Shown: positions 33,455-43,186, counted from the stretch's first letter. The stretch is 64,000 bases of DNA from Streptomyces durmitorensis (GCF_023498005.1 NZ_CP097289.1:6386001-6450000); one strand, 5' to 3'. The notes: a model not told the origin generated them from the sequence alone. Numbers and translations: made by a program.

Positions 33455-35053
33455 CTAGAGAGGGGCCTGCCAGGTGGTGGTCGTGCCCGATCCGACGCCG
33501 TCCGTCGTGCCGTCGTCGTAGACCGTCAGGCGCACCCCCGTCCGGCCGTCCGGCAGCGTCGCCCGTGCGTCCACCGCCACCTCGATGCGGGTGACGTCGG
33601 GGCGGCGTGACGCGGTGGCCAGTGCGCGGCGCAGGGCGGCGAGGAGGTGACCCGCCGCCGGGTCCGTGACGCGGGCGTCGACGGCGCCGGTGAAGTGCAC
33701 CGAGGGCTGTACGCCGACGACCGCCGCCGCGCCCGCCGTCTCGCGCAGCACCTTGCCGCGGAACGTGGTCGGGGCGTCGGCGGGCGGCTGCTGGAGCGCG
33801 AAGATCGCCGTACGGACCTCCTGGATGGTGGACTCCAGCTCGTCCACGGCCTGGTCGAGCGTCGACTCGACCTGGGGCGAGCGGTCCCTGCTCCGCGTCG
33901 ACTCCAGCATCATTCCGGTGGCGAAGAGCCGCTGGACGACGAGGTCGTGCAGATCGCGGGCGATGCGGTCACGGTCCTCGAACACCGCGAGGCGCTGCCG
34001 GCTCTGCTGGGCGTCCGCCAGGACGAGGGCGAGCGCGGCCTGCGAGGCGAACTGGGTGGCGAGCAGCCGCTCCACGGAGGTGTAGGCGCGCTCGCCCCTG
34101 CGGCGCGGCAGCGCGAGCGTCCCGATGAGCCGGCCGCCCGCCTGCAGCGGCAGCATCAGGCTCGGCCCGAAGTTGGACCGCACGTGCGTGGTCATCCGGG
34201 GATCGGTCGCTGAGTCCTCGATGAACACCGGCTCGCCCCCGAGCAGTTGCTCAAGCACCGCGCTGCCGGGCTCGATGGTGGTGCCGATGAGGTCGTCCTG
34301 GAGGTCGTGCGGATGGGCCGGGGTCCCGCTCGCGGGCTCGGCGGCCTCCTCCTCCGTGGCCGCAGCGACGATCCGCATGCCGCCCTGCTCCGTGGGCTGA
34401 AGGATCACCCCCGCGGAGGCGTTCGCGAGGATCCGGGCCTGCTCGGCGACCGTCATCAGCGCGTCGGCCGCCGGTTCGCCGGTGAGCAGGGCCGTGGTGA
34501 CCGCGGCCGCGCCGTCGATCCACCGCTCCCGCTGTCTGGCCGCCTCGTACAGGCGGGCGTTGCCGATCGCGATCCCCGCCTGGCTCGCGAGGATGCGGAG
34601 CAGTTGCAGGTCCTCGTCCGTGAAGCGGCCCTCGCGCTTCTCGGTGAGGTAGAGATTGCCGAACGCCTCGTCGTGGACGTGCACCGGGACGCCCAGGAAG
34701 CTGTGCATCTCCGGGTGGCCCGGCGGTACCCCGCACGAGCGCGGGTCCGTGGTGAGGTCGTCCAGGAGCAGCGGCCTCGGCTCGCGGATCAGGGTGCCGA
34801 GGAGCCCTGAGTGGCCGTCGGGCAGGGGGCCGATGCGGTCCCGCTCGGCCTGGGTCAGGCCCGCCGTGAACAGATCGGTCAGCTTGCCGTGCCCGGGGTC
34901 GATGACGCCGAGCGCGCCGTACCGCGCACCGGTCAGCTCGGCCGCGCTCTGAACGATGTGCTGGAGCGTGGCGTGCAGTTCGAGGTCCGAGCCGACGCCG
35001 AGCACCGCGTCCAGGAGGGGGACAAGGGGGAGGGGCAGGTCGTCGCCGTTCAT
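33455..35053 (-). CDS. Tandem-GAF sensor histidine kinase with degenerate ATPase domain
   Basis: 532 residues: GAF domain 1 (about 20-170, DevS/DosT-like), GAF domain 2 (about 190-350), HisKA_3 dimerisation with phosphoacceptor His in RDRIARDLHDLVVQRLFATG, then a short HATPase. The N-box expected as ALSNAxRHA reads ALATASRRP, so the Mg-binding Asn is missing; the G-box keeps DDG. Autophosphorylation is doubtful. The ATG overlaps the stop of the upstream 88-residue membrane protein (ATGA). No response regulator is adjacent. Confidence 0.85.
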   Translation of the reverse strand: MNGDDLPLPLVPLLDAVLGVGSDLELHATLQHIVQSAAELTGARYGALGVIDPGHGKLTDLFTAGLTQAERDRIGPLPDGHSGLLGTLIREPRPLLLDDLTTDPRSCGVPPGHPEMHSFLGVPVHVHDEAFGNLYLTEKREGRFTDEDLQLLRILASQAGIAIGNARLYEAARQRERWIDGAAAVTTALLTGEPAADALMTVAEQARILANASAGVILQPTEQGGMRIVAAATEEEAAEPASGTPAHPHDLQDDLIGTTIEPGSAVLEQLLGGEPVFIEDSATDPRMTTHVRSNFGPSLMLPLQAGGRLIGTLALPRRRGERAYTSVERLLATQFASQAALALVLADAQQSRQRLAVFEDRDRIARDLHDLVVQRLFATGMMLESTRSRDRSPQVESTLDQAVDELESTIQEVRTAIFALQQPPADAPTTFRGKVLRETAGAAAVVGVQPSVHFTGAVDARVTDPAAGHLLAALRRALATASRRPDVTRIEVAVDARATLPDGRTGVRLTVYDDGTTDGVGSGTTTTWQAPL

Positions 35054-35316
35054 CGGGCCCGGCCGCCCGTGTCCCTGCCGAGGCCGCTGCCCCGCGCCTT
35101 CGTGACCAGGCTCAGCGACGAGACCACCATCCACGCACCCTCCAGGAGCAGAAATCCCCACTGCCGTTCATAGAGAGCATCGCCCGCGGTGAGCCCCGAC
35201 CCGACGAAGTTCAGCCAGAGGTAGGACCAGGTGCCCGTGCCGAGCCTGCCCGCCTGGGCGAGGACGAAGGCGAGCAGGATCAGCGCGGAGCCGATCAGCT
35301 GCACGGTCATCGACAT
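35050..35316 (-). CDS. CBU_0592-like small membrane protein
   Basis: 88 residues with three hydrophobic segments and the LNFVGSGLTAGDALYERQWGFLLLEGAW core of CBU_0592-type membrane proteins. Coupled to the downstream GAF kinase by a 4-nt overlap. Role unknown; possibly a membrane partner of the kinase. Confidence 0.75.
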   Translation of the reverse strand: MSMTVQLIGSALILLAFVLAQAGRLGTGTWSYLWLNFVGSGLTAGDALYERQWGFLLLEGAWMVVSSLSLVTKARGSGLGRDTGGRAR

Positions 35317-35367
35317 ACGGGCGCACTTCCGCGGGGTGGTGCCGGGATCAGCGGGGGAGGGCCGGGA

Positions 35368-36405
35368 TCAGCCGGACAGCGGGTCGAGGACCAGAGGCTG
35401 GATCTTGCCCTCCAGCATCGCCCCGAGCCCGAGCACGGCACACACGTCGGGCCGCTCGGCGATCGCCACCGGCATCCCCGTCGCGTCCCGCAGCATCTGG
35501 TCGAGCCCCGGGAGCAGCGCGCTGCCGCCGACCATCATGATCCCGCGGTCGGCCAGGTCGGCCACCAGATCGGGCGGGCAGTCCCGCAGCACCTTGCCGA
35601 TGCCGTCGAGCACGGCGGTGAGCGGGGTGTGGATCGCGTCGCGGACGGCGGCGGTGTCGACGTGCACCGAGCGGGCCAGCCCCGTGGCGACGTCGCGGCC
35701 GTGGATCTCGGTCGACTCGGGACCGTGCGGCGTGAGGCCGTTGCCGCGCAGGGCCAGCTGAAGGGGGCGTACCGACTGGCTCGGCAGCATCAGCTCGTGG
35801 TGGTGGCGCAGGTGCTGGACGATCGCGTGGTCGATGGCCTCGCCGCCGACCGGGATCCGCTGGGCGGTGACGATCGAACCGAGCGACAACACCGCGACCT
35901 GGGTGGTCGCGGCACCGCACACCAGGATCATGGTCGCTTCCGGCCGCTCCACGGGAAGCCCGCAGCCGACCGCGGCCGCGATCAGCGTGTCCACCAGCTC
36001 GACCCTGCGTGCCCCGAGCCCGACCATCGTCTCGACGGCGGCGCGCTGGGCCAGGGGGTCCGCGTCGTGCGGCGTGCAGGCGGCGGCGCGCAGGCGCGGC
36101 TTGCGGCGCAGGGTGCGGCGGAGCTTCTCGCCGAGGAGGTGGCGCAGCATGCGCTGGGCCATCTCGATGTCGACGACGGTGCCGCCGGAGACCGGCCGTA
36201 CGACCCGGATGTAGCCCGGCGTACGTCCCGTCATCTGCTCGGCGAACTGGCCGACCGCGATGAGCGCGCCCGTCCGCGTGTTCACGGCGGCGGCGCTCGG
36301 TTCGTCGACGACGAGACCCGCGCCCTTCACGAACACCCGGGTCCTCGCGGCCCCGAGGTCGACGGCGATGTGGCAGCGGCGCAACTGCTCCAGACTGACG
36401 GTCAT
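35368..36405 (-). CDS. mbl: MreB-like actin-family protein Mbl
   Basis: 345-residue actin-fold protein. Phosphate-1 HIAVDLGAARTRVFV near the N-terminus, phosphate-2 ILVCGAATTQVAVLSLG, adenosine motif IMMVGGSALLPGLDQML. In Streptomyces MreB and Mbl cooperate in spore-wall synthesis. GGGAGG lies 7 nt before the ATG at 36405; in-frame codons further upstream lack coding character. The isolated position (no mreC/mreD or rodA) and divergence from MreB favour Mbl. Confidence 0.85.
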   Translation of the reverse strand: MTVSLEQLRRCHIAVDLGAARTRVFVKGAGLVVDEPSAAAVNTRTGALIAVGQFAEQMTGRTPGYIRVVRPVSGGTVVDIEMAQRMLRHLLGEKLRRTLRRKPRLRAAACTPHDADPLAQRAAVETMVGLGARRVELVDTLIAAAVGCGLPVERPEATMILVCGAATTQVAVLSLGSIVTAQRIPVGGEAIDHAIVQHLRHHHELMLPSQSVRPLQLALRGNGLTPHGPESTEIHGRDVATGLARSVHVDTAAVRDAIHTPLTAVLDGIGKVLRDCPPDLVADLADRGIMMVGGSALLPGLDQMLRDATGMPVAIAERPDVCAVLGLGAMLEGKIQPLVLDPLSG

Positions 36406-36532
36406 GGCAGATCCTCCCGAGAGCGCAGACCGTACGGACCGTCGGACGACGGTCCCATCTCGCATCGTGCGGTGGCCGCGGGCGGCGCGCGCGTTGGGCT
36501 GAGCCGGGCGGGGTGCCGCCGTACGGGTGGTC

Positions 36533-36563
36533 TTGATCGCATCTCGGGCGGCGCAGTTAGCAT
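36533..36563 (+). promoter_or_regulatory. Promoter of the MFS gene, leaderless arrangement
   Basis: TTGATC (36533-36538), 19 bp, TAGCAT (36558-36563), then 5 nt to the GTG at 36569. Confidence 0.5.
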
Positions 36564-36568
36564 CCCGT

Positions 36569-37918
36569 GTGACGCATACGCCCCCGGAAGAAGACGAAGC
36601 CGACGGCCCCCGGATACCCGAAGCCGCCGGCGACCCCCCGCTGTCCCCGCTACCAGTGGAGCCCCAAGGGCCCGTCACGAAAAGGCGGATACTCGCCGAT
36701 CTGACGCCTTTGCGTACGTCCGTCGACTACCGCCGTCTCTGGGTCGGCAACACGATCTCCTGGACCGGCCAGGCGATGACCGCCCTCGCGGTCTCCCTCC
36801 AGGTCTACGACATCACGCACTCCAGCTTCTCCGTCGGCCTGGTGGGGCTCTTCTCCCTGGTCCCTCTGGTGGTCTTCGGCCTGTACGGGGGCGCGATCGC
36901 GGACACGGTGGACCGGCGGAAGCTGGGCCTCTACTCGTCGATCGGCTCCTGCGGGCTCTCCGTCGCGCTCGCCGTGGTCGCGTTCGCGGGCTTCCACCAC
37001 GTGTGGTTCCTGTACTCCGTGGTCGCGTTGCAGGCGGTCTGCGGGGCGCTGAACTCGCCGGCGCGCTCGTCGATGATCCCGCGGCTCCTGCCGCCGGAGC
37101 AGCTGCCCGCGGCCAACGCCCTGTCCTCGATCACGACGACAGGGGGCACGATGCTCGGCCCCATGCTGGGCGGACTCGTCGTCGGCCTGTGGGGCTATCA
37201 GGCGGCGTACACGGTGGACGCGGTGGCCTTCTCCGCGGCGCTGTACGCGATGTGGCGGCTGCCGGCGATGCGGCCCGAGGGAGCGGAGGAGGGGGTTCGC
37301 AGGAAGCGGGCCTCGGTGCTCGAAGGGCTGCGGTTCCTGGCCACGCGGCCGAACCTGCGGATGACGTTCTTCACGGACATGTGCGCGATGGTGCTCGCGC
37401 ACCCCAGGGCGCTGTTCCCCGCGGTGGCGGTGGTGTGGTTCGGGGGCGACGCGAAGTCGGTGGGCCTGCTGGTCGCGGCTCCCGCGGTGGGGGCGCTCCT
37501 TGGCAGCGTGTTCTCCGGGTGGCTGGGGCGGATCCGGCGGCACGGCCTCGCGATCCTCCTCGCGGTCGCCGGCTGGGGGACGGCCATCGCCGTCTTCGGC
37601 CTCACGCGGAACCTGTGGCTCGGGCTGTTCTTCCTCGCGCTCGCGGGCTGTGCGGACACCATCTCGATGGTGTTCCGCAGCACGATGTTGCAGGCGGCGG
37701 TGCCGGACGAGATGCGGGGGCGGCTCCAAGGGGTCTTCATCGTGGTGGTGGCGGGCGGGCCTCGCCTCGGGGACTTCGTCGCGGGGTCGGTGGGGGATCT
37801 GGCGTCGCCCGGGTGGGCGGTGGTGGGCGGTGGGGTCGCGTGTGTCGTCGCTGTGGGGCTTCTGGCGCTGAAGTGGCGGAGGTTCGCCCGGTACGACGCG
37901 AGGGCGCCGGAGGCGTAG
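36569..37918 (+). CDS. MFS exporter of the EntS-like family
   Basis: 449 residues, about 12 transmembrane segments. An acidic/Pro-rich N-terminal tail precedes RRLWVGNTISWTGQAMTALAVSLQVY, and GGAIADTVDRRKLGLYSS is the MFS loop 2-3 motif. Similar to enterobactin-exporter-type MFS proteins (MFS_3), which export siderophores or drugs. Substrate not predictable. It ends 12 bp from the convergent stop of the conflict-system gene. Confidence 0.85.
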   Translation: MTHTPPEEDEADGPRIPEAAGDPPLSPLPVEPQGPVTKRRILADLTPLRTSVDYRRLWVGNTISWTGQAMTALAVSLQVYDITHSSFSVGLVGLFSLVPLVVFGLYGGAIADTVDRRKLGLYSSIGSCGLSVALAVVAFAGFHHVWFLYSVVALQAVCGALNSPARSSMIPRLLPPEQLPAANALSSITTTGGTMLGPMLGGLVVGLWGYQAAYTVDAVAFSAALYAMWRLPAMRPEGAEEGVRRKRASVLEGLRFLATRPNLRMTFFTDMCAMVLAHPRALFPAVAVVWFGGDAKSVGLLVAAPAVGALLGSVFSGWLGRIRRHGLAILLAVAGWGTAIAVFGLTRNLWLGLFFLALAGCADTISMVFRSTMLQAAVPDEMRGRLQGVFIVVVAGGPRLGDFVAGSVGDLASPGWAVVGGGVACVVAVGLLALKWRRFARYDARAPEA

Positions 37919-37930
37919 CCGCGCGGGAGT

Positions 37931-40900
37931 TCACCGGTCGTGGAGCAGGTCGACGAGCAGCGACAGATCGCTCACCGTCGTCCGCGCCCCGGCGGCGGCG
38001 AGGCGCTCGCGGGCCGTTCGGCTCGGTGCGTACCCGATGAAGGCGATCCGCAGGCTCCGGGCGGCGGCCGCCTCCGCTGCTGAGGAACCGACCATGACGC
38101 ACCGGTCCGCCCGGGTGCCCAACTGCTCCACCGCGCGGCGCGGACAGTCGGGGTCAGGCATCAGGAGGGTGAGATCCGGCGTACGGCCGTGGATCCCGGC
38201 TCCGGGGAGGTGGAGCCCCTTGGCGCCCAGGTACGCCGTCACGGCGCGCGGCGAGGTGTCGGTGACGATGGCCAGGCGGAGGGTCTCCTCGGGCCTGGCC
38301 AGGGTGTGCAGGAGGTTCGCGACGTGGGGCGGCGGCTTCGCGGTGAGCGCGGCCTGCATCTCGATCTCCTCAAGCCGCGTGTGCAGCTCCTGGGAGAGCG
38401 TGCCGCGCCCGGCGAAGGCGCGCAGCACGTCCATGGGGTGGATGCGGCCCGCCGTGCCGCCCGCCGGGCGGGGCTCGGACAGGAGGGGGGTGCCGGCCAG
38501 CGCGTCCTCGGGGTCCCGCTGATCGGCGATCAGGGCGGTGAGGGCGCCGGCGGCGTGGCGGGCGGACTGTGCCGAGTAGAGCTGGGCGAGGGTTCCGTCG
38601 AAGCAGAGGAGGACGGATTCGACGGAGCTGGGCACTGGGGCGGGGGGCGGCTCGGTGGTGACCTCGCAGTACCAGTCGTCGGACTGCGGCACCGCCTGGA
38701 ACCGGTGTCGCAGGTGGCCCGAGCGGTTGAGCCGCTCGTGCAGGTCGCTGGAGACGATCACGACGGCGCGCCTGCTGTCGCGCCCGAGCAGATGGCGCAG
38801 CCCGGAGGGGAACGTGGGCGCCGAGACCGTCGGGTCCGGCTCGTGGGTGAGGGCGACCCCGAGCCCGAGCACGGGGAAGGCGCCCAGGGCGGCCGGGAGT
38901 TCGTCGACCGTCGCGGTCAGCACGTGCAGGACGTGCACCTCGGGGTCCACGACCACCTCCCAGCCATGCGGACCGGCGCGCATCTCGAACCGGTCGGGGC
39001 CGATGCCGCCCCGGATGAGGAGGTGGGAGATCTCCCGGCCCAGTTTCTGCCGTACGTCCTCCTGGCGTCCCGCCGGGCGGGCCAGGTACTCGAAGGTGAT
39101 GCTGGTCGACGGGGTGACCGGCTGGTCGTCCGCGGTCTCCCGGTGGACACCGAGGTCGTCCAGCTGGTCGCTGGGCAGTTCCTCGTGGGGGACCAGCTCC
39201 TCGTCCTCGGTGTGGGGGAACTCGCGGAGCAGCTCGTCGAGTTCGGCCTGCTCCTGCTCGGTCGCGCCGAGCTCGCGGTTCAGCTCCAGGTGTGTCTGGA
39301 GGAGGGACTGCCGCAGGCGGCCGATGTCGGCGCGGGCGGCGACGGCCGCCGGGCCGGGGACGCCGTCCAGGGGGGTGCCGCGCCACAGCTCCAGGGCGGA
39401 GTTGACCAGCTCGCGGGCGCGGGTGAAGTCACCGGCGAAGCGGGCGTCCTGGGCCTCGGCGGCGAGCCGCTGGCAGTGGAACAGGTCGACGACGTCGGGG
39501 CCGGACGGCAGCGGCAGGGCGTAGCCGACGTCGTCGGCTACCAGGGGGTCGGGGGCCAGGATGTTGGCGAGGAGGTGGGCACAGTTGCGCAGGTCGCCTT
39601 CCGCGCGTGGGGAGATGGTCGGGCCCCAGATTCCCTCGGTCAGTTCGGCGTACGGCACGGTCCGGCCACGCTTGAGCAGGAGCATGCACACCAACGCCTG
39701 CTGCTCCGGCTCCTCGACGGTGAGGAGGTGGCCCTGCCGGGTGACGCGGAGAGGACCGAGGACGGAGTAGAAGCGGGAGCGGTCCACAGGGGAGGTGAGG
39801 TGGATGAGTCGGCCGAGGCCGCGGCTCTGGACGTCCGGGCTGCCGGAACGCAGTTCCTGGACGGCCGAAGTCAGCGTGTCCTTGATCGTGCTCGCCCGGA
39901 GATCCCCTGCCTGGGGATACGGGCTCATCTGGGCGACCAGGTCGGCGAGTGCGATGAGGTTGGCCCGGCGATCCGGCTCGTGGAGTGTGTCGTCGGCGAA
40001 GTCGGCGGCCAGGACCAGGCCGCGGGACGTGACGATGACGTGCGACGCGAGGAGCGTCCGGAGCGTCAGCCCGCCGTCGTTCAGTGCCTTGACAGCAGCC
40101 GCCAACTGCGGGAGCACGGTCAGGAGGTGGGAGACACGGAGGCCGGACCGGTACTGCGAGAGAAGAGACTGCAGGCCGGCACCCGGCACGAACTCCGTGA
40201 CCAGGTAAGGCATCGGGCGACCGGACGTGCGGTCGATGCCGTGGTCGACGACGGGCGCCACGTTCTCGTGACGGAACTCGACGAGCCGGTCCCCCCACTC
40301 CGAGGCGTGCGGCCGCAACTCCGGGTACTGCTTCACCACCACGGTGCTCCCAGGCAGGCGGACGTCCTCTGCCCGCCAAGTGCCGTTGTTCCGCCCGATC
40401 TGTTCCAGCAGCCGGTACCGGCCGCCGAACAGCCCGGCCTCCGCACCCCCGCCCAACTGCCGCGCACTCTCCCGCGTGACCGTCGCGAACGGCTCGCCCA
40501 CCGGAGTCCGCGGCCCGGCGCCTCCGCCAGCGGAAGGCGCCACCGCCCGCAGCACCCCCGGCGCCACCCCCGCCCGCTCGTCGATCAGCCCGCCCACCCG
40601 GGCCAGCAGCTCCCGCGTACGCCCCCGCGCGGTACGCGGCAGTGTACGCAGCAGCAACTCCCTTACTTCGGGCCGGAATGCGTACGCCCCGGCGCCCCCG
40701 CCCGAAGCCAGCATCCCGCTCAGGATCACCTCCGCCAGATGCTGCGGCCGCGGACGCTCCTCCACCGCCGCCTGGACGAGCCGCATCACCGGCAACTGCG
40801 GCTCGCCCACCGCCAGATGGCCCGCCAGGCGGAACGCCTCGGGTGAGGCCGTGGAGCGGAAGCGCAGTACGAGGCCCTCGGGGGTGAGGTCCGTGATGTC

Positions 40901-42082
40901 CGAGGCGTCGGCGTCGAGGGACGGGGGAGGCGGGGCGTGGTCCAGCCACCCCACCGCCCCCGGCAGCAGCCCCCCACCCGCGTCCGCCACCAGCGCGGCC
41001 CAGTGCGACAGCCACGTACCGGAGGGTTCGAGGACCGGGACCGGTACCGCCCCGGCGGGCGGTGGCCCGTCCGGACCGTCGGCGGCGTACGGCGTGAAGG
41101 TGAGGGCGCCGGAAGGTGCCGCGGGGTGCGGGGAGGAAAGCGTCCCCGGGGTCGTGGGCAGAGCCGTGGTGCGCCAGAGGCGTTCCGGGAGTGGCTGGAT
41201 CACAGCCACCGGCATCTGTGCCGCCCAGCGGCGCAGCGTGCGGTACCAGCGAGTGCCCGCATCGCCCTGCCGCCACTGCGGGCCCATGCAGTCGCTGATC
41301 ACGAGGGTGACCGTGCGGCCCGTGGCGGGCGCGTGGGCCGCCTGGGGCGGGACCGTCCCGTCCGGCTCCGCGCGGTGCAGCTCCACCGTGCGGAAGATGC
41401 CGGACTGGGCGAGCGCCGTGTGGAGTTCGTGGACCAGGGGGCGCCAGATCGGCATGGTCGGGCCCGTGTCGTGCACCAGGCACAGGCGCAGCCAGCGCTC
41501 GTCGGCGGGGCGCAGGACCGGCAGCCAGCTTCGCGGGTGGCCGCCCAGGCGGGCGATGCGGTGGGCCGTGGCCTCCTCGTCGATGACCTGGCCCACCGGG
41601 GAGGGGACGCGGCGCTTCAGGGGGCGCAGGGCGCGTTGCAGGGTGAGGGGGTGCGTCACCATCGGCGGGACGGGGACCCGGACAGGGGTGTGGCCGGACC
41701 CGGCTCGTGAGCCGGGGGTGCTCGGCGGGCTCCCCGGCCCGGCCGATGCCGTCGAGGCGCCCGCGCCCGCGCCCGTGTCCGCGTTCACGCCCGCCGGGGT
41801 GGGCAGCCGAAGCTCTACCCGGTCGTCCGGCGGGGGTGGAGGAGCCGGTTCGGCCGCGGGGTCCGGCGGTGACGGGCTCACCGGCCGCGGTGTGGGTGGC
41901 GTCAGCGGCAGGGCGGCGGAGGCGTCCTGCGGTGCCGGTGCGTCATCGTCCATCTGGCCCGCCAGCCACAGCAGTTCGGCCAGCTCGATCGATGTCGGGC
42001 GTGAGCCGTCCGCCGCCTCCGCCAGGAGATCGGCCAGCCGCGCGACAGGGCCCCGGGGCGCGGCAGAGTCGTCAGAGCGCAT
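37931..42082 (-). CDS. SAV_2336-like multidomain protein: vWA-like, pseudokinase, BTAD-like, HAD-like
   Basis: 1383 residues. Disordered Pro-rich linker 50-160. vWA-like domain 185-335 with LVHDTGPTM where a MIDAS DxSxS would be. Kinase-like domain 555-760: the VAIK-type Lys is kept (VVVKQY), but HRD reads TLRTLLASHV and DFG reads ADFAD. Winged-helix/BTAD region 770-955. An unassigned region 990-1140 slightly resembles a nucleotidyl-cyclase homology domain. HAD-like domain 1150-1383: LLCFDGTLA, nucleophile Asp replaced by Cys. Overlaps the MoxR stop by 11 nt. Probably a scaffold/switch in a MoxR-VMAP-type system. Confidence 0.8.
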   Translation of the reverse strand: MRSDDSAAPRGPVARLADLLAEAADGSRPTSIELAELLWLAGQMDDDAPAPQDASAALPLTPPTPRPVSPSPPDPAAEPAPPPPPDDRVELRLPTPAGVNADTGAGAGASTASAGPGSPPSTPGSRAGSGHTPVRVPVPPMVTHPLTLQRALRPLKRRVPSPVGQVIDEEATAHRIARLGGHPRSWLPVLRPADERWLRLCLVHDTGPTMPIWRPLVHELHTALAQSGIFRTVELHRAEPDGTVPPQAAHAPATGRTVTLVISDCMGPQWRQGDAGTRWYRTLRRWAAQMPVAVIQPLPERLWRTTALPTTPGTLSSPHPAAPSGALTFTPYAADGPDGPPPAGAVPVPVLEPSGTWLSHWAALVADAGGGLLPGAVGWLDHAPPPPSLDADASDITDLTPEGLVLRFRSTASPEAFRLAGHLAVGEPQLPVMRLVQAAVEERPRPQHLAEVILSGMLASGGGAGAYAFRPEVRELLLRTLPRTARGRTRELLARVGGLIDERAGVAPGVLRAVAPSAGGGAGPRTPVGEPFATVTRESARQLGGGAEAGLFGGRYRLLEQIGRNNGTWRAEDVRLPGSTVVVKQYPELRPHASEWGDRLVEFRHENVAPVVDHGIDRTSGRPMPYLVTEFVPGAGLQSLLSQYRSGLRVSHLLTVLPQLAAAVKALNDGGLTLRTLLASHVIVTSRGLVLAADFADDTLHEPDRRANLIALADLVAQMSPYPQAGDLRASTIKDTLTSAVQELRSGSPDVQSRGLGRLIHLTSPVDRSRFYSVLGPLRVTRQGHLLTVEEPEQQALVCMLLLKRGRTVPYAELTEGIWGPTISPRAEGDLRNCAHLLANILAPDPLVADDVGYALPLPSGPDVVDLFHCQRLAAEAQDARFAGDFTRARELVNSALELWRGTPLDGVPGPAAVAARADIGRLRQSLLQTHLELNRELGATEQEQAELDELLREFPHTEDEELVPHEELPSDQLDDLGVHRETADDQPVTPSTSITFEYLARPAGRQEDVRQKLGREISHLLIRGGIGPDRFEMRAGPHGWEVVVDPEVHVLHVLTATVDELPAALGAFPVLGLGVALTHEPDPTVSAPTFPSGLRHLLGRDSRRAVVIVSSDLHERLNRSGHLRHRFQAVPQSDDWYCEVTTEPPPAPVPSSVESVLLCFDGTLAQLYSAQSARHAAGALTALIADQRDPEDALAGTPLLSEPRPAGGTAGRIHPMDVLRAFAGRGTLSQELHTRLEEIEMQAALTAKPPPHVANLLHTLARPEETLRLAIVTDTSPRAVTAYLGAKGLHLPGAGIHGRTPDLTLLMPDPDCPRRAVEQLGTRADRCVMVGSSAAEAAAARSLRIAFIGYAPSRTARERLAAAGARTTVSDLSLLVDLLHDR

Positions 42083-43088
42083 CGGGGCCCGGATCCGCCG
42101 CCTGCGTCAGATACGGCATCAGCTGCCGCGCGAGCTCGTCCCGCGAGGCCGTGTCGATGCCCGCCGCGCCGGTCAGGTAGATCGCGTTGAGGAGTTGGTC
42201 GGTGGCCAGCTCGCCGCCCGTGCCGCGTTCCAGGAAGCGGGCGATGAGGGTGCGGGCGTAGGCGTCGGGCTCGCCGAGGTGGGCCCTGACGATCTCCTCC
42301 AGGTGCTCGTCGCGCGGCTGGCGCAGCCGCAGCGTGACGCAGCGGCGCAGGAACGCGGGCGGGAACTCGCGCTCGCCGTTGCTGGTGAGGACGACGAAGG
42401 GGAAGGCCCGGCAGCGCACCCGGCCGCGCTCGACGGTCACCGGGTCGTCCGAACCGTCGGCCAGGAGGTCCGCCCTGGGGGTGTGCTTGGCGATCCGTAC
42501 CAGCTCGGGGATCTCGTACTGGCCCTCCTCCAGGATGTTCAGGAGGTCGTTGGGCAGGTCCAGGTCGCTCTTGTCGATCTCGTCGATGAGGAGGGCGCGG
42601 GGGCGGTCGTAGGGGAGGAGCGCGGTGCCCAGCGGGCCGAGGCGGAGGTGGTCCTCGACGCCCGCGCCGTCCCGCGGCGCCCTCGCCTTCGGGGAGCGGC
42701 CCGCCGCGTACAGGCGGGAGAGCGGGTCGTACTGGTAGAGGCCGTCGTGCAGGGCGCTGCGGCTCGTGATGTTCCAGCGCAGGACCGGGCCGAGTCCCAA
42801 CTCCCGTGCCACCGCGTACGCCAGGCTCGACTTGCCGCTGCCCGGAGGGCCCGTCACCAGGAGCGGGCGCCGCAAGTACAGGGCGGCGTTGACCAGTTGG
42901 ACGCAGGTCTCCGTGGCCCGGTAGGTGTGCGCGCGGTGCACGCGGTCCGGGGAGGTCGCCGAGCCGTCGTCCGTGGGGGTCTGAAGGACCGGGCCGCCGT
43001 CGAAGGCGCGCCAGGGCGGGGGCGGAGGCAGCCGGGTGATCCCGTCGTGGGGCTCGTTCGTGCCGGTGTAGACGGGCCACAGGGACAT
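42072..43088 (-). CDS. MoxR-type AAA+ ATPase
   Basis: 338 residues. Walker A GPPGSGKSS at 80-88, Walker B ALLIDEIDK with Asp169/Glu170, sensor 1 VVLTSNGEREFPPAFLRR near 233, then a C-terminal lid. MoxR AAA+ proteins remodel partners that carry vWA domains. GAGAGG is 7 nt before the ATG at 43088. It lies between the trypsin/VMAP-C gene and the vWA-pseudokinase gene, the third element of the ternary arrangement. No defects seen. Confidence 0.9.
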   Translation of the reverse strand: MSLWPVYTGTNEPHDGITRLPPPPPWRAFDGGPVLQTPTDDGSATSPDRVHRAHTYRATETCVQLVNAALYLRRPLLVTGPPGSGKSSLAYAVARELGLGPVLRWNITSRSALHDGLYQYDPLSRLYAAGRSPKARAPRDGAGVEDHLRLGPLGTALLPYDRPRALLIDEIDKSDLDLPNDLLNILEEGQYEIPELVRIAKHTPRADLLADGSDDPVTVERGRVRCRAFPFVVLTSNGEREFPPAFLRRCVTLRLRQPRDEHLEEIVRAHLGEPDAYARTLIARFLERGTGGELATDQLLNAIYLTGAAGIDTASRDELARQLMPYLTQAADPGPDAL

Positions 43089-43114
43089 GATCGGGCCTCT
43101 CCGTTTCCTTGAGT

Positions 43115-43166
43115 CGGTCTCGTGCGTTGGTCTCGTGCGTCGGTCTTGTGCGTCGGTCTCGTGTGT
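43115..43166. repeat. Four 13-bp tandem repeats between system genes
   Basis: Units of CGGTCTCGTGCGT at 43115, 43128, 43141 and 43154, one or no mismatch each. They occupy most of the gap between the MoxR start and the peptidase stop. Confidence 0.85.
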
Positions 43167-43186
43167 CGGGTGTGCGTACGCCGGGC

